DNA of 64,000 bases from Hydrangea macrophylla (GCA_033977485.1 CM066989.1:35838595-35902594), one strand, 5' to 3'; positions 46,349 to 57,835 are shown, numbered from the stretch's first letter. Notes: generated from the letters alone by a model not told the origin. Translations and numbers: made by a program.

Positions 46349-46690
46349 CAACCAATCAGATTCTTGGAAGAAATTATTTAGTGTGACGGTCACACCACGT
46401 AAACATGCTGACGTATTGTGATATTTTAATCGAAACCATACACCTACACCCTATTTCTAGGGGGATCATGACAAGTAGTTGTCAGTTGACAATTTATCAT
46501 GATTCCCTTGGAAATAGGGGTCGCATGTATGGCAAAGATCAAAAGGTCACACCACATCTGTGTGCTGACGTGGTATGATGATTACGCCGAATAATTTCTC
46601 TTAATGCCTAATTGACGAAATAAGAGAATCTAATTGGTTGATGACACCACGTAGGCATGATGACGTGGTGTCACCATTATATTCAATGTT
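46349..46690. mobile_element. Foldback (MITE-like) element with nested palindromes
   Basis: Outer arms ACCAACCAATCAGATTCTT (46349) and its near-complement AGAGAATCTAATTGGTTGAT (46624) enclose inner arms GAAATTATT (46370) and AATAATTTC (46590). A central pair, CCCTATTTCTAGGGGGATCATGA and its mirror, spans about 46449-46518. A further perfect pair TGACACCACGT/ACGTGGTGTCA lies at 46642-46673. No ORF. Exact ends and target duplication are uncertain. Confidence 0.6.
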
Positions 46691-47279
46691 TTCTTGTTAA
46701 GTTGATGGCAGTTGGGGAGGTGGATATTGTATTAAATGAAAGCTCTAGCCCAGTTGGTGTGAAAGGAGATGGGCCTATATTAGAATAGCAACTTAGGCTT
46801 GAAACAAGGGTGGAGTTATTACGCAATCAAAGGAATATAGATTTGAAAATATGGTTGTTGAGGACTCTATGGTGGAAGAAGAAAATCTCGATGACTGTTG
46901 TGTGTCTTTAAAGTCTAGTAGGAGAAAGAAGAAGAGGGAGAAGGCCACGAGGAACAATATGGATTACAGGTCATACAAAAATGCGGAGATGTGTTTAGGT
47001 AAAAAGTCAAAATCTATAAGTAAAGGAAAGGGTTCTAAGGATACTGGTTTTATTGAGGAAGACGTGGATATCCTTTAGGTTGAAGATAACTTGGCTTATG
47101 ATGGTGATATTAGAAGAAGAAACGTAGTGATACTAGCAAAAACTAAATCTAATTAGGATTTTCCTCAAAAAGTTGGGCTTGTTTTTAAAGGAGACATTGA
47201 CAAAATGATCTGTGAGCTAGTTGCGATGAGAAAGAGGGATTGGGAAGAGTACAAAAAGCATAAGTAGTTTTATTATTGT
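46691..47279 (+). pseudogene. Degenerate coding remnant with a basic Lys/Arg-rich stretch
   Basis: The open stretch 46851-47078 encodes acidic then strongly basic sequence (SSRRKKKREKATRNN, GKKSKSISKGKG). The frame continues with stops to about 47265 (ELVAMRKRDWEEYKKHK). It may be the continuation of the 45902 remnant, split by the foldback element. No family is recognised. Confidence 0.25.
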
Positions 47280-48396
47280 TGTTGGCACATAAATTTCAAC
47301 CCAAGTTCAAGCCTAACTCAAAGGAAGATTAAGACCTGATTATTCTAGTTAGCCAATCGAATTGGCTCAATGAAGTCAAATTGCCTAACAAGAACCAACC
47401 TACAAAACTGGTTTCAAAACCCAAAAGGTAGTGATCACACCCCAAATAAAACTCAGGTATCTTTATGTGAGATACAAAGTTCGAATCTCAAAACAAAGAT
47501 GATGCCACTAATTCAAATTTTGCAACATCAGTAGGGATTGCGGATGATGTATCAATAATTCAAATTTTGAATAAGGTTGGCAGCATCAGTTGAGATCCTT
47601 GAAAGGATACGTATCATCTCACATAGAGATGATACAAACAAAAGAGATTCCATTTCAGGCCAAAGATGACATATCATAATTCAAATTTTGAATAAGATTT
47701 GTAATATGAATTGCGATCCTTGAAAAGATATGTATCATCTCAAAATAAAAGAGATATCAATCATCCAGGGATTCCAAGCCTAAGATGTCTTTTTAATATT
47801 CGAATTTTGAATAAAATATCTAACGTCAGTTGAGATTCTAAAAAGATACATATCATCTCATTCAAATTTCAAAGAGACATGATATCAACCAAGGCATCCT
47901 CCATAAATAGAGGACCCAGGCATCAAAGAAAGAGGTTGGAAAACAAAAGGTCGAAACACAAGGTTGAAAAATGGAGTTAGAGAAAAGGGAGAGAGAGCGC
48001 TCGAGAGAGAGAAAGAGATAGAGTTATATATATATATATATAAAAAGAGATAGTAAAGACTAAAAGCTTTCTAAGGAAAAGGGTTCTGAACCCCCTGGTA
48101 GAATGTACTCTGAATCTTGTGTAAAAAGGGCAAAACCCGTTCATTCATTCAATCAAATTTCTTCTTTGCCATCTATTGTATTTCTTATGTTTGCTTTATT
48201 TTGATTTGATTTTCTTTTATCGTTAATCGGAGGTTAAAATAATTAATGTTCTGCCATCAGGTAGATCGAAGATAGTGACACCACAAATCAAAAAATCAAC
48301 ACTATGGTTCGATCGACAGTGGTTATTTGATAACATTAATTTTTGAAACCCTACAAACAAACACATCTCAGAGGGTATCGAGAATTTGTGTTAACA
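47280..48396 (+). mobile_element. Candidate LTR of a further gypsy-like element
   Basis: It starts TGTTGGCAC, includes degenerate repeats at 47500-47890, a CCATAAATAGAGG box at 47905, and a polyadenylation-type region near 48130. It ends TTAACA just before AATTTCTGGCCAGGTGGGACC, a plausible PBS context. No second copy is in the window, so the ends are inferred. Confidence 0.4.
47500..47890 (+). repeat. Degenerate tandem repeat of about 115-120 bp
   Basis: The unit ATTCAAATTTTGAATAA ... GATCCTTGAAA(A/G)GATA(C/T)GTATCATCTCA occurs about three to four times with divergence. GATACGTATC within it is palindromic. Confidence 0.6.
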
Positions 48397-50178
48397 AATT
48401 TCTGGCCAGGTGGGACCTGTCTCTCCTCCCATCTTTCAATAAAAGAAAAAGAATCAAAATAATGTGTTGATGGTTTTTAGTAGGATTAAAAAAAATGAAC
48501 TTACTAATGTTCAGATCTGTATTCTCATCAGGGATGCGAACCTTATTCTTGAAAAGTACAAGCTCATCATTAGGGGACCACCTTTTCCTTAAGACGAAAA
48601 GGCTGATCCTCGAAGGAGGTTTTGCTCGTGCCATTGCTTGTCACCTGAGAGGCTTCAAGGGATGCAACACCCTTGCACGTCTCCACAGTGGCTTGTACAA
48701 GTAGTTAAGCTTCTTCTCTGGACAGCGTTGAAACCTTGAGGAATGGTGCCAATGTACTATTCCAATCGGCCAAAATTGTAGGTTCGACATATCTTGCACT
48801 AGATGAAGAAACACTCAAAACATACTAGAACGGAGCAAAAAAAAACTTTTTCTATGAGTTGTGTTGGTAATCTGTTCACTACCTTTCGAACCAAGGGTTT
48901 TAGTAAGGGGCCACCTCAACAGAAGATGGTTCAGACACCCTATTGTGAAATTCCATCAAATAGAATGTATTGTTCCCATACCATGCATTCGTTGGCCGAG
49001 CAGAATGCACCTAATGTGTATTCCCTAGGCCAACGAAATGTTACAACTATGAAATCACTTCATAAGAAAAATACATATGACATGTATCCGTTGGCCGAGC
49101 AGAATGCATCCACCATGCATTCCCTGGGACAACAAAATGTGTCCACTATAAATTCGCTTCCTAAGCAAAATTTTCTTGGAAAGCATTCGTTGGTCAAGCA
49201 TAATGCATCGGTGTATTCCCTGGAGAAAAAAAAATGTCTTGACTAGTAGTTCGCTTTATGCACCTATCGTGCATTCATTAGCCGGACAGAACACATGTAC
49301 TGTAATTCCCTGGGCTAACAAAATGATCATGACATGACTTTGTTTTTCAATGCACTCCCTATGAGTTCGAATTTGCGAATGTCAATACATTCTTTGGTCA
49401 AGCAAAATATAGCTATAATGTGCTCTATGGCTCAATGAAGCAGTTATCTGATCCCTCAATGGAACAAGTGGATCAAACAATTTCCCATTCCAAGAAATGT
49501 ATACCCTATGACTTTGGTGCCGCGACGAAGTAAATATCTTGCTTATCCGTTCGCCCTCTGAAGTGTGAAAATCCTCCCATGAATGATGATAGGAGCTCGT
49601 TCGGTTATAGCCAATGTTCCGTAGACCAACAAAAAACGAAACAAGAAATGTTCAGTTGCTGCAAATATAGCAGCCTCTCTAGGTAATGAACACCAGAGAG
49701 CCTCAAACCAGTTGCCCATATTTGCAATTAGAGTTTCAAATTTGAACTTTGATGCTTTAAATGCCAATAGCAGTAAGAACATGGGCAAGTTATCAAGTTC
49801 GTCTTTCCAAGAACAACTGGCCAGGTAAGGACTGATTATAAGGTCCATGCGCAAAGGCATTAGCCTCGATAGAGTTAGGATGCAAAACAAAGCATCACTT
49901 AAGAAAGTTGTCAGAATTGTGAATCCCTCGTCTAAAATCAAATTTCCTTCAACTTGAAGAAACATAGGTAAGATAAAGGTTGTTGTAGTCATGATGGCAG
50001 GAGTCGAAGGACAAGGGGAACTAAACACGTCATCCCAACAAAAGATAATGGATGGGAAAGTGTTAGCTCTACAAAGACAATAGGAAAAAAGAGAGCAAGA
50101 AATGGCTACTCTGGTGGCACAAATGTGAAGTCTCCAAGCTCATGAAACAAACATGAAGATTGGACCTAAAGCATGTGT
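48397..50178 (+). mobile_element. Degenerate internal region of the 47280 element
   Basis: After the PBS-like sequence are short broken reading frames. 48803-49246 encodes 147 residues whose second half repeats (Y/H)SLAEQNA-type units. A minus-strand frame at 49543-50028 (161 residues) is open but unrecognised. Near 50060-50130 the plus strand encodes LQRQ then KREQEMATLVAQM, a gag-like heptad region. The region is cut off by LTR F. Confidence 0.35.
48803..49246 (+). pseudogene. Short-peptide repeat ORF of unknown origin
   Basis: 147 codons. From about residue 55 on, units of 11-13 residues recur: MHSLAEQNAPN, VYSLGQRNVTT, MKSLHKKNTYD, MYPLAEQNAST, MHSLGQQNVST, INSLPKQN. Decayed units continue after the stop to about 49450, so the original array was longer. 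No family recognised. Confidence 0.4.
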
Positions 50179-50869
50179 TGTCACGCCCCGGAATAGCAAA
50201 AATAGAAAAAATAAAAATCCTTTTTGGGTCCATAGGCAATGATTGGTGAAGTCACTTAATTGTTCACACCACGTAGTTCTAAACAACAGATACTAAGATA
50301 ATGATAACAAAAGCCAATTGTTCACAATATTAACATAGTACTATTACATCAGATGTACAACATGATATTAAAAGTCTGAAGGCACATATGCCTTATTACA
50401 AAACATAATAGTTAAAGTCTAATAGACAGGAATAGAAACTAATATTTATTCTAATCTTCAACTGGCATAGATACAGTCGTCAGCATAGTAGTCCTCTCAA
50501 GTGTCTCCTACTCCAGCCGGCCCAACCTCTGCATACCCTTCCTCCGGGTAGTATCCGTCATTATAAGGTTCCTCACCTGCATTGCAAACAACAGGATAGT
50601 CTAGACGGGGAATGTCCAGGCATAAAAGGCTGTCAGCTTACTGAAAGCTGAGTGAGTAGAAACTTACACAATATCATAAGTATGAAGTAATTATCAGTTA
50701 GGAAGGACACAAGATATAGTTCTACTAATAATATCTTTTTCTTGATTCCAACCTCTTCATTAATTGATCACTCAAGTCTTGTATACGCGAATCTACAATA
50801 TCTGACTCATAGACGTAAAGACTAGATTATACAACTCTTGGATGCACCAATGTTCTATCTACTATTTTT

Positions 50870-51185
50870 AAGAACATATTCACAGTCTATAGTAAGGTAT
50901 AGACACCACGTCAGTCTATCCCCCTCTTTTAAGAACATATGCACAGTTCACCGCAAGTTAGAGATTTAACACTTCGAGCAAAGACACATCAATATTCTAT
51001 TGCCATAACTTAACGATGTCTACCAGTGATCATGGTCCACCGCTTTTAAGGACATATGCTCAGTCCACTGCTTTTAAGGACATATGATTAGATCACTGGC
51101 TATCTTAGGGCTATGGTCTGGTCCACCAATTTTAAGAACATATGCATAGTCCACCACTTTTAAGGACATATGATTGACCAATGCC
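50870..51185 (-). repeat. Minisatellite TTTTAAGRACATATGC in LTR F
   Basis: Six copies of TTTTAAG(A/G)ACATAT occur near 50876, 50938, 51046, 51073, 51130 and 51160, mostly joined by AGTCCACC-like linkers. It occupies the same LTR region as the CAGGGARTGTCC array of family D. Confidence 0.75.
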
Positions 51186-51475
51186 GATCCCCGTAAAGCT
51201 ACCAGAACTTATCAAACCTACTTAACATTATACTACCACTGATATATGACATTCTCATGTGGCCTGACTACTCTGATTGAAATGAACGAATTATCAAACT
51301 AGATTAGGATCAACACTTAACTAACGTTCTAAACCTTCGTATGTTACTCGCAATGTTATCTCGTTATCATGTCTCATTACAATTAAATGTATAATGGGAA
51401 CACATAATAGTATTTTAACAACTAAGCAGTCTATTTTATAAACAGCAGGAGATATCAGTATTCAATAAATACCAA

Positions 51476-51590
51476 TCGATTGAGACAGAGGTTCAATCGA
51501 TTGAGTAAGAAGTAATGTCAATCTATTGAAACCCTTTTCAATTGATTGATAAAAGTTCAATCGATTGAATCAAGAATCAATCGATTGATA
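51476..51590. repeat. CAATCGATTGA palindrome cluster 1
   Basis: Six copies of CAATCGATTGA or one-base variants in 115 bp, spaced 17-26 bp. Confidence 0.8.
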
Positions 51591-51844
51591 AGGTCTTCTT
51601 CTCCAGATTCTGGGTAGTGATGCCCTAGAATTCTGGCAGGCCTTGGGGTCCATTCACGTCCAAACTCATAATAATAGTGCACCTAAGCTACTGAGTGAGT
51701 TTAGAACTCACCTAGTTGAAGAGAGTGTGTTTGGTGAGCTTGATGAGCTTTGATGGCCAACTCTCATTCTCTTTCCTCTTCTCTGCCTTTTCTCTCATTT
51801 TCTTTCTGTCTTCTCCTTCCTCTGTTTCTTCTTCTTCTTCTCTA

Positions 51845-51990
51845 GTCAGTGTGTGTATATATATATGTATGTATATATATATATATGTATATATAGGTAT
51901 ATATATAAACACAATATCTCTCTCTCTCTCTCTAAAATTGGTTTCCACACACACACACACACAAAATGGTCACATATATATATATAGGGA
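51845..51990. repeat. TA, CT and AC microsatellites in LTR F
   Basis: Runs of (TA)n at 51856-51905 and 51975-51984, (CT)n at 51917-51933 and (AC)n at 51947-51963. Small ORFs across them are low-complexity artefacts. Confidence 0.85.
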
Positions 51991-52047
51991 AAAGAGGGTG
52001 TAGGGGGTAGTTCTTGCGTAAAACTGGGGATAAGGTTCATACACTTT

Positions 52048-52285
52048 TCAATCGATTGACATGGTTTCAATCGATTGAGAATAGGTTAGTCAAGGTTCAA
52101 CCGATTGGAATAAGTTCAATTGATTGGGAATGGGTCCAAGTCAATGATTCAGGTTGGTAGGGATTTAATCGATTGAAGTAGGTTCAATTGATTAAGACAG
52201 GCACAATGGCAATCGATTAAGATCAATTCAATTGATTGAGAAAGACACTAGGTCAATCGATTGGAATGAGTTTAATTGATTGGAA
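52048..52285. repeat. CAATCGATTGA palindrome cluster 2
   Basis: About ten copies of CAATCGATTGA, CAATTGATTGA and similar variants in 240 bp. Confidence 0.8.
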
Positions 52286-52363
52286 AAGAATTTACAGGTA
52301 TTATCAAGGAAACTGTACAGAATCTCATTGTATTATTATACATTCAAAAATACAGGGTATTAA

Positions 52364-53838
52364 TGATAGAAAAATCGGTTTAAATTAAAAGTTTAAAGGC
52401 ACAGCGGAAAAGTCAAGTTATAAAAACTTATTGGTAGCCCAGGATCTACTACCCGTCAATTCCATAGATGCGTACTAACAAGAGGGAGAGGAAATATACC
52501 TCAGGTCTTGAACCCAATACTGAAAACTTCTTTCTCCTTGATGGTGCAACAACTTCCACTAGGCTGTCTTCACTCTTATGACTCATGCGGATGCTTGTCG
52601 AAAGGAATAGGGTTGGTGGGAACCCGAATAGGGAGGATAGGGAAGGTTTAGAGAAACCTAAATAGTTTCTGCAGCTTCTACGTATAAAAATGACAATTAA
52701 AAACATTCAGTATGCAGCTGCCCTATTTATAGATTCCCATAACCGACCTAACCTTTGAGTGATCGAAGTGTATTCGATCGATCGAACCTGCCTAGACTTC
52801 AATCGATCGAGACTCCTTCGATCGATCGAACCTGCCTTGACATGATCCTCATGTGCCCTTCTAAGCTTCCTAGCGGAGCTAAGAGTGGGACCTCCTAGGC
52901 TCTTTAGTGTTGGCTCAGACCAGTTTGTTAATCACCATGGCCAAACTCTTTGATCAGCAAAACTAACTAACTGGTCAGTTAACGTTTACTCCACTATAAA
53001 ATGATAACTGAACTCCAACGCAAAAGAACATATCTGAAGTGATAACTAGACTTGTATGTTGTATTAATGTCCCTCTACCTTCAGCATTCTTAATCATGTT
53101 CAGTTAGTCGGATAACTGTTACTGTTAACCTGAATCATGATTACTTCTTGTATTCCTTGAGTCCCATTCACCTCTCATGATTACCAAACATGTTGATAAC
53201 TCTTATCAACAAGATTGCAGTACTTAGTAATTGACTTGGTGACATTCTCAAGGGAATGCTTACTCTGAAACCGAGGGTAGATTCTGTCTTGACAATATAT
53301 TTTCGCAACCCTATGAACATAACATACCCAAGATACCCAGGTGTTGATCTTCTATGGACCTCACTGATTGGTAAGTCAAAGCAGCCATAGCCACAGTATG
53401 TGTTCATAATTGTCGCAAGATTGAGAACACGTACCTTATACAAGTTATGAGTTCCTATTGATTGTTTGACAACATTAAGTGTCAATAGGAAAACCCAGGT
53501 CCGTCAATGCACTATAAACACTAGCATATTAACTAAGAGTGACACTCTAGTGATTGAGATTAATCACTCCATCCAATGGCAGTTAATTATGCTACAGTGT
53601 ATACCTGATGATATATCCAGTCTCATCATCCACTGTGACAAGCTTTAAGCATCAAAAGATGGTAATTCATATCTCACTTGTATGTATCTCATACACACAC
53701 GAATTACCTACTATGATACTTAAGGATTGAAAATCATCTCATGAAAGAAACATACATAATGAAATGTAAAAATGATATCCATATATTAAAATGCTAATGT
53801 CATACATAAAGTAATGGTTTGAGGGCATAAACCCAACA
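52364..53838 (-). repeat. 3' LTR of the copia element (1,475 bp)
   Basis: On the minus strand it begins TGTTGGGTTTATGCCC (53838) after a polypurine tract. On the plus strand it starts TGATAGAAAAATCGG. It includes GATCGATCGA palindromes at 52755-52830. Confidence 0.9.
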
Positions 53839-53850
53839 AACTCCCACTTG
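53839..53850 (-). other. Polypurine tract of the copia element
   Basis: On the minus strand CAAGTGGGAGTT immediately precedes the LTR start TGTTGGG. Confidence 0.75.
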
Positions 53851-53853
53851 TAC

Positions 53854-54240
53854 TCACAACCATACAGGACTACATCTAAGACCTAGATTATCTGGATGAC
53901 GATCAAAGACCTTATGTGGCAAGGCCTTTGTAAACGGATCAGCAAGATTGTCGACGGTGGCAATCTTGGTGACAGTCACATCTCCACGTTGAACAATATC
54001 TCGGATAAGATGATATTTCCGCTTTACGTGCTTTCCCTTTCCGTGGTTCCTTGGCTCCTTGGATTGAGCCACTGCCCCACTATTATCACAATAAAGCGTA
54101 ATAGGTGACAGCGACGCTGGTACCACCTCAAACTCTATAAGGAACTTCTTGAGCCAAACAGCTTCCTTTGCGGCTTCATAAGTAGCCACATACTCAGCTT
54201 CTGTAGTTGAGTCTACAATGCATTTCTGCTTAGTGCTCCT
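53854..54240 (-). pseudogene. Copia RNase H
   Basis: The frame continues directly from RT past a TAG at 54241-54243. It contains EAEYVATYEAAKEAVWLKKF, ITLYCDNSGAVAQSKEP, KHVKRKYHLIRDIV and ADPFTKALP, all standard copia RNase H landmarks, including the acidic residues of the active site. It degrades the RNA strand of the RNA:DNA hybrid. The stop at 54241 replaces a codon in AIS-x-RSTKQ, where family members usually have tryptophan (TGG to TAG). Confidence 0.85.
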
Positions 54241-54243
54241 CTA

Positions 54244-55330
54244 ACTAATAGCACCACCTCCCAAGGTAAAGAGATGACCAGACATCGACTTCCTCGAATC
54301 TTTATTTGACATAAAGTCCGAGTCAATGTATCCTACTGGAATTAACTCACTACCACAGTACATAAGCATGTAATCTTTAGTCCTTCTCAAGTACTTAAGA
54401 ATGTGCTTAACGGCTGTCCAGTGCTCTGGACCTGGATTCGACTGATACCTGATAACCATGCCAACAGAAAAACAGATATCTGGTCTAGTGTATAACATCG
54501 CATACATGAGACTTCCCACTGCCGAGGCGTAGGGAATTCCTGACATACGATTCCTCTCCTCGTATGTCTTAGGACACTGTTCCTTAGAGAACGCTAAACC
54601 ATGCCTGAAAGGTAACAAACCTTTCTTCGAATTATCCATTAAAAACCTAGTCAGCACCTTATCGATATAACCAGCTTGAGATAATCCCATTATCTTTTGC
54701 TTGCGATCCCGAAAGAGCTTTATCCCAAAAATATAGCTCGCCTCTCCTAGATCCTTCATATCGAATGTACTAGCTAGCCAAACCTTGACCGTTGACAATG
54801 TCGCTACGTCATTCCCAATGAGTAGAATGTCGTCAACGTAAAGCATAAGAAAAGCCACCATTTTTCCTTCATACTTCTTGTATACACAAGGCTCATCCAG
54901 ATTCTGTATGAAACCAAACGACTTGACGGCTCGGTCAAATCGGATGTTCCAACTCCTGGATGCCTGCTTAAGCCCATAAATGGACTTTTGCAACTTACAT
55001 ACCAAGTTACCTTTCCGACTAGCTATGAACCCTTCTAGTTGCTGTATATAGATGTCCTCCTCAAGATTGCCATTCAAGAATGTATTCTTGACGTCCATCT
55101 GCCAGCTTTCATAATCTAGGCATGCATCAATGGATAAGAGTATTCTAATGGACTTGAGCATGGCTACCGGTGAGAAGGTTTCCTCATAGTCAATGCCCTC
55201 CCTCTGAGTATAACCTTTCGCTACAAGCCTAGCCTTAAAGGTCTCAACCTTTCCATCAGATCCTCTTGTAGACCCATTTATAGCCAATGGGTTTAATATT
55301 GGCTGGAAGTTCTATAAGATCCCAGACCTA
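54244..55330 (-). pseudogene. Copia reverse transcriptase
   Basis: The open part starts at 55287 and covers most of the RT domain: LVAKGYTQREGIDYEETFSP, VKNTFLNGNLEEDIYIQQ, KSIYGLKQASR and catalytic YVDDILLIGND (about 54830), then the VLTRFLMDNSK and ALYTRPDICFSVG-type regions. Upstream sequence to about 55330 encodes IELPANIKPIGYKWVYK in another frame. A small deletion near 55262 shifts the frame. The methionine at the start of the open part is therefore not a true start. Confidence 0.88.
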
Positions 55331-55549
55331 ATTAGAATCCATAGATTCCAATTCAGCCTTCATAGCTTTAACCCAATGAACTGAATCAACATCAACCATT
55401 GCCTCTTCGTATGTGGCAGGATCAGATTCAGATTCTATGGAGACAGCTTCAAAAACTTCTCCTAAGAACATGTATCTATCAGGCTGACTGATAATCCTCC
55501 CACTACGATGAGGTACTGATACGAAAATGGGTAAAGAAGTGGTATTTTC

Positions 55550-56485
55550 TTAATTTACATCGTTATTAACTACGGGTTGGACTGAGGGCTCTCCTTCGAT
55601 CTCTCTAAGATCTATTCTTCCCTTAGGTTTATGGTTCATGATATAATCATCTTCCAAGAAAATAGCATTTATACTAACAAACACTTTCTGTTCTCTTGGA
55701 TCATAAAAATACCATCCATAAGTACCCTTTGGATACCCTACGAAGTAACATACTTTTGATCTAGAATCCAACTTGCTCATCTTTCCTTTCAGCACATGTG
55801 TCGGACACCCCCATATCCGGAGATGTTGCAAAGAAGGCTTGCACCCAATCCACATCTCTCGTGGTGTCCTGGGAACAGATTTGCTTGGTACTAGATTTAG
55901 TATGTATGCAGTGGTTTCCAAAGCATAACCCCAAAGGAATAATGGCAACTCAGAATAACTCATCATCGACCTAGTCATGTCTAAAAGAGTCCGATTCCTT
56001 CTCTCCGCTTCACCGTTCTGCTGAGGCATACCAGGTGCAGTCAACTGTGACAGAATCCCATTCTGTACGAGGTGATCAATAAACTCATTAGAGAGGTACT
56101 CGCCACATCGATCAGATCGAATGGCCTTGATATGTGTGCCCAATTGCTTCTCCACTTCAGCCCTAAACTCTTTGAACTTTTCAAAGGCTTCAGACTTATG
56201 CTGCATAAGGTACACATATCCATACCTAGAGTGGTCATCAGTAAATGTTATGAAATACTCATAACCACCCCTTGCTCTAATATTTATTGGTCCACACACA
56301 TCAGTATGAACTAATTCCAACAATGAATTGGTTCTATTGCCCTTTGCAGGAAAGGGCCTTTTGGTCATCTTACCCTCTAAATAAGACTCGCAGACGTCCA
56401 TTGGTTCAAGAACCAAATCATCTAAGACCCCTTCTTTGACTAGTCTGCCAATCCTATTTAGATTGATATGGCCAAGCCTCATATG
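55550..56485 (-). pseudogene. Copia GAG-pre-integrase and integrase
   Basis: The frame has [18 protein letters not shown] of the GAG-pre-integrase domain. The integrase core follows: [43 protein letters not shown] and [16 protein letters not shown], giving the D, D and E of the triad. Next come the conserved RIWGCPTHV and [20 protein letters not shown]. The open frame begins right after a TGA at 56486-56488 (replacing a residue before HMRLGH, commonly tryptophan). It stops at 55550 before reaching RT, where a frame change occurs. Confidence 0.88.
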
Positions 56486-56488
56486 TCA

Positions 56489-57205
56489 AAGCCTTGTTGG
56501 ATTAGTGGAAGGTCCCTTTATTTTAGATGGTACAGTTACCACTGAGTTATTAAGTTCCATGCAAGAGTCTTTAGAAATATTGGGAGAAATCACATACAAG
56601 CCATTTGTTTTAACACCAAAACATATAAAAGAACTATTTCTTTTAATTACAACTTCAGTTCCAAAATGAAAGGAATAACCATTATTCGATAAATTAGAAA
56701 CTGAAATTAAATTACATCTCATTGAAGGGACGTAAAGTACATCTGATAAAATCAAAACTTTATTGTCTAGAAATTCTAAAACTACGACTCCTATAGCAAC
56801 CACAGAAACGGTTGCGCTAAAACCTAGAGTAAGTATGATTTCCCCATCACTGCACCTCCAGGTTGATCTGAACCCCTGCAATGAATTACAGATATGGTTA
56901 GTCGCACCAGAATCAATTCACCAAGTGTTTAAAGTATCCGTTATAAAACTTACTTCAATCACATGTGATTTAATCATACCTTGAACTCTTGTGGCTAAGA
57001 ATTCTGGACAATTTCTCTTCCAGTGGCCCTTGTTGCCGCATTGGAAACACTTTCCTTTGCCTTGGCCACCCACCTTCCCTTTGCCCTTACCTTTTCCCTT
57101 TTGCAATCTTAGGGACTGGTCCAACACTTGAACCACCAGTGCCAGCCTTATTCTTCCCTTTCTTTCCTTTCGATGTAGATCGGGAAGAAGCATTTTTTTT
57201 CTCAA
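56489..57205 (-). pseudogene. Copia zinc knuckle and protease
   Basis: 57205-56918 encodes a Lys/Gly-rich stretch and the CCHC zinc knuckle CFQCGNKGHWKRNC. It ends at TGA 56918-56920, directly before IDSGATNHI, the protease active-site motif (DSGA), which continues in the same frame to 56489 (VLYVPSMRCNLISVSNL). TGG to TGA in the WIDSGA context is the likely change. The zinc knuckle is out of frame with upstream gag because of a shift near 57100. Confidence 0.85.
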
Positions 57206-57830
57206 CGTTCAAAACGTTGACCCCAGGCTTGATCACCCCTTCTGCTGCGAGTAAAGAACTCATTAATTTGCTTATTGAGAAATTCATTTGATTCATATTA
57301 TAATTAAGTTTGAATTGAGCGAATGAAGGCGACAACGAATTAAGGATCATATCAACTTGGGTTTGTGCATCGATGTTGGCACCTAGGGTCTCCAGCTCGT
57401 TTAAATAACCAATCATTTTTAAAACATGTTCCTTGACTGGAGTCCCTTCCGACATCTTTGCACTCATTATCTTCTGCATGGCTACTTGTCTGGCAGGCCT
57501 GCCATGCTCCCCAAACATCTTCTTCAGGGATGTGATAATGTCACTGGAAGAATCGTTCGATTGGAATTGTTGTTGCAACATGCCAGCCATTGAGGCCAGA
57601 ATGTAGCAACAAGCCATTCCATTCAACTTCTTCTAATTGTCGAACTCGCGTCTGGCAGCTGTCGAAGCATTTGCCGCAGGTTCTTCAGGGCTTGGGGTGG
57701 TGAGGACATATATATGATCCTCCGCAGTTAACATGATGTCAAGGTTATGTTTCCATTCAGTGTAGTTGTTTCCAGTTAACTTGTTTTGAGTGAGTATGGT
57801 GGCAAGTGGACTAAATGCAGATCCAGACAT
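57087..57830 (-). pseudogene. Copia gag
   Basis: The start is MSGSAFSPLATIL at 57830. The segment LTGNNYTEWKHNLDIML is typical of copia gag (UBN2-like). A TAG at 57633-57635 interrupts REFDN-x-KKLNGMACCYIL in frame. The rest shows EHVLKMIGYLNELETLGANI and MILNSLSPSFAQFKLNYNMN, typical of this domain. Gag forms the particle that holds the RNA. The frame drifts off near 57100, before the zinc knuckle. Confidence 0.88.
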
Positions 57831-57835
57831 TATGA

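Larger units (their letters stand above)
50179..52363 (-). mobile_element. LTR F, family-D-related LTR, interrupted by copia
   Basis: It starts TGTCACGCCCCGGAATAGC, similar to the end of family-D LTRs, and shares the spaced landmark GTCCAGG...GTCAGCTT...GCTG.GTGAGTA (about 50610-50660). It has its own minisatellite at 50870-51185, TA/CT/AC microsatellites (51850-51990) and CAATCGATTGA arrays. The copia element begins at 52364, so the remaining part of the LTR is absent. Confidence 0.65.
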
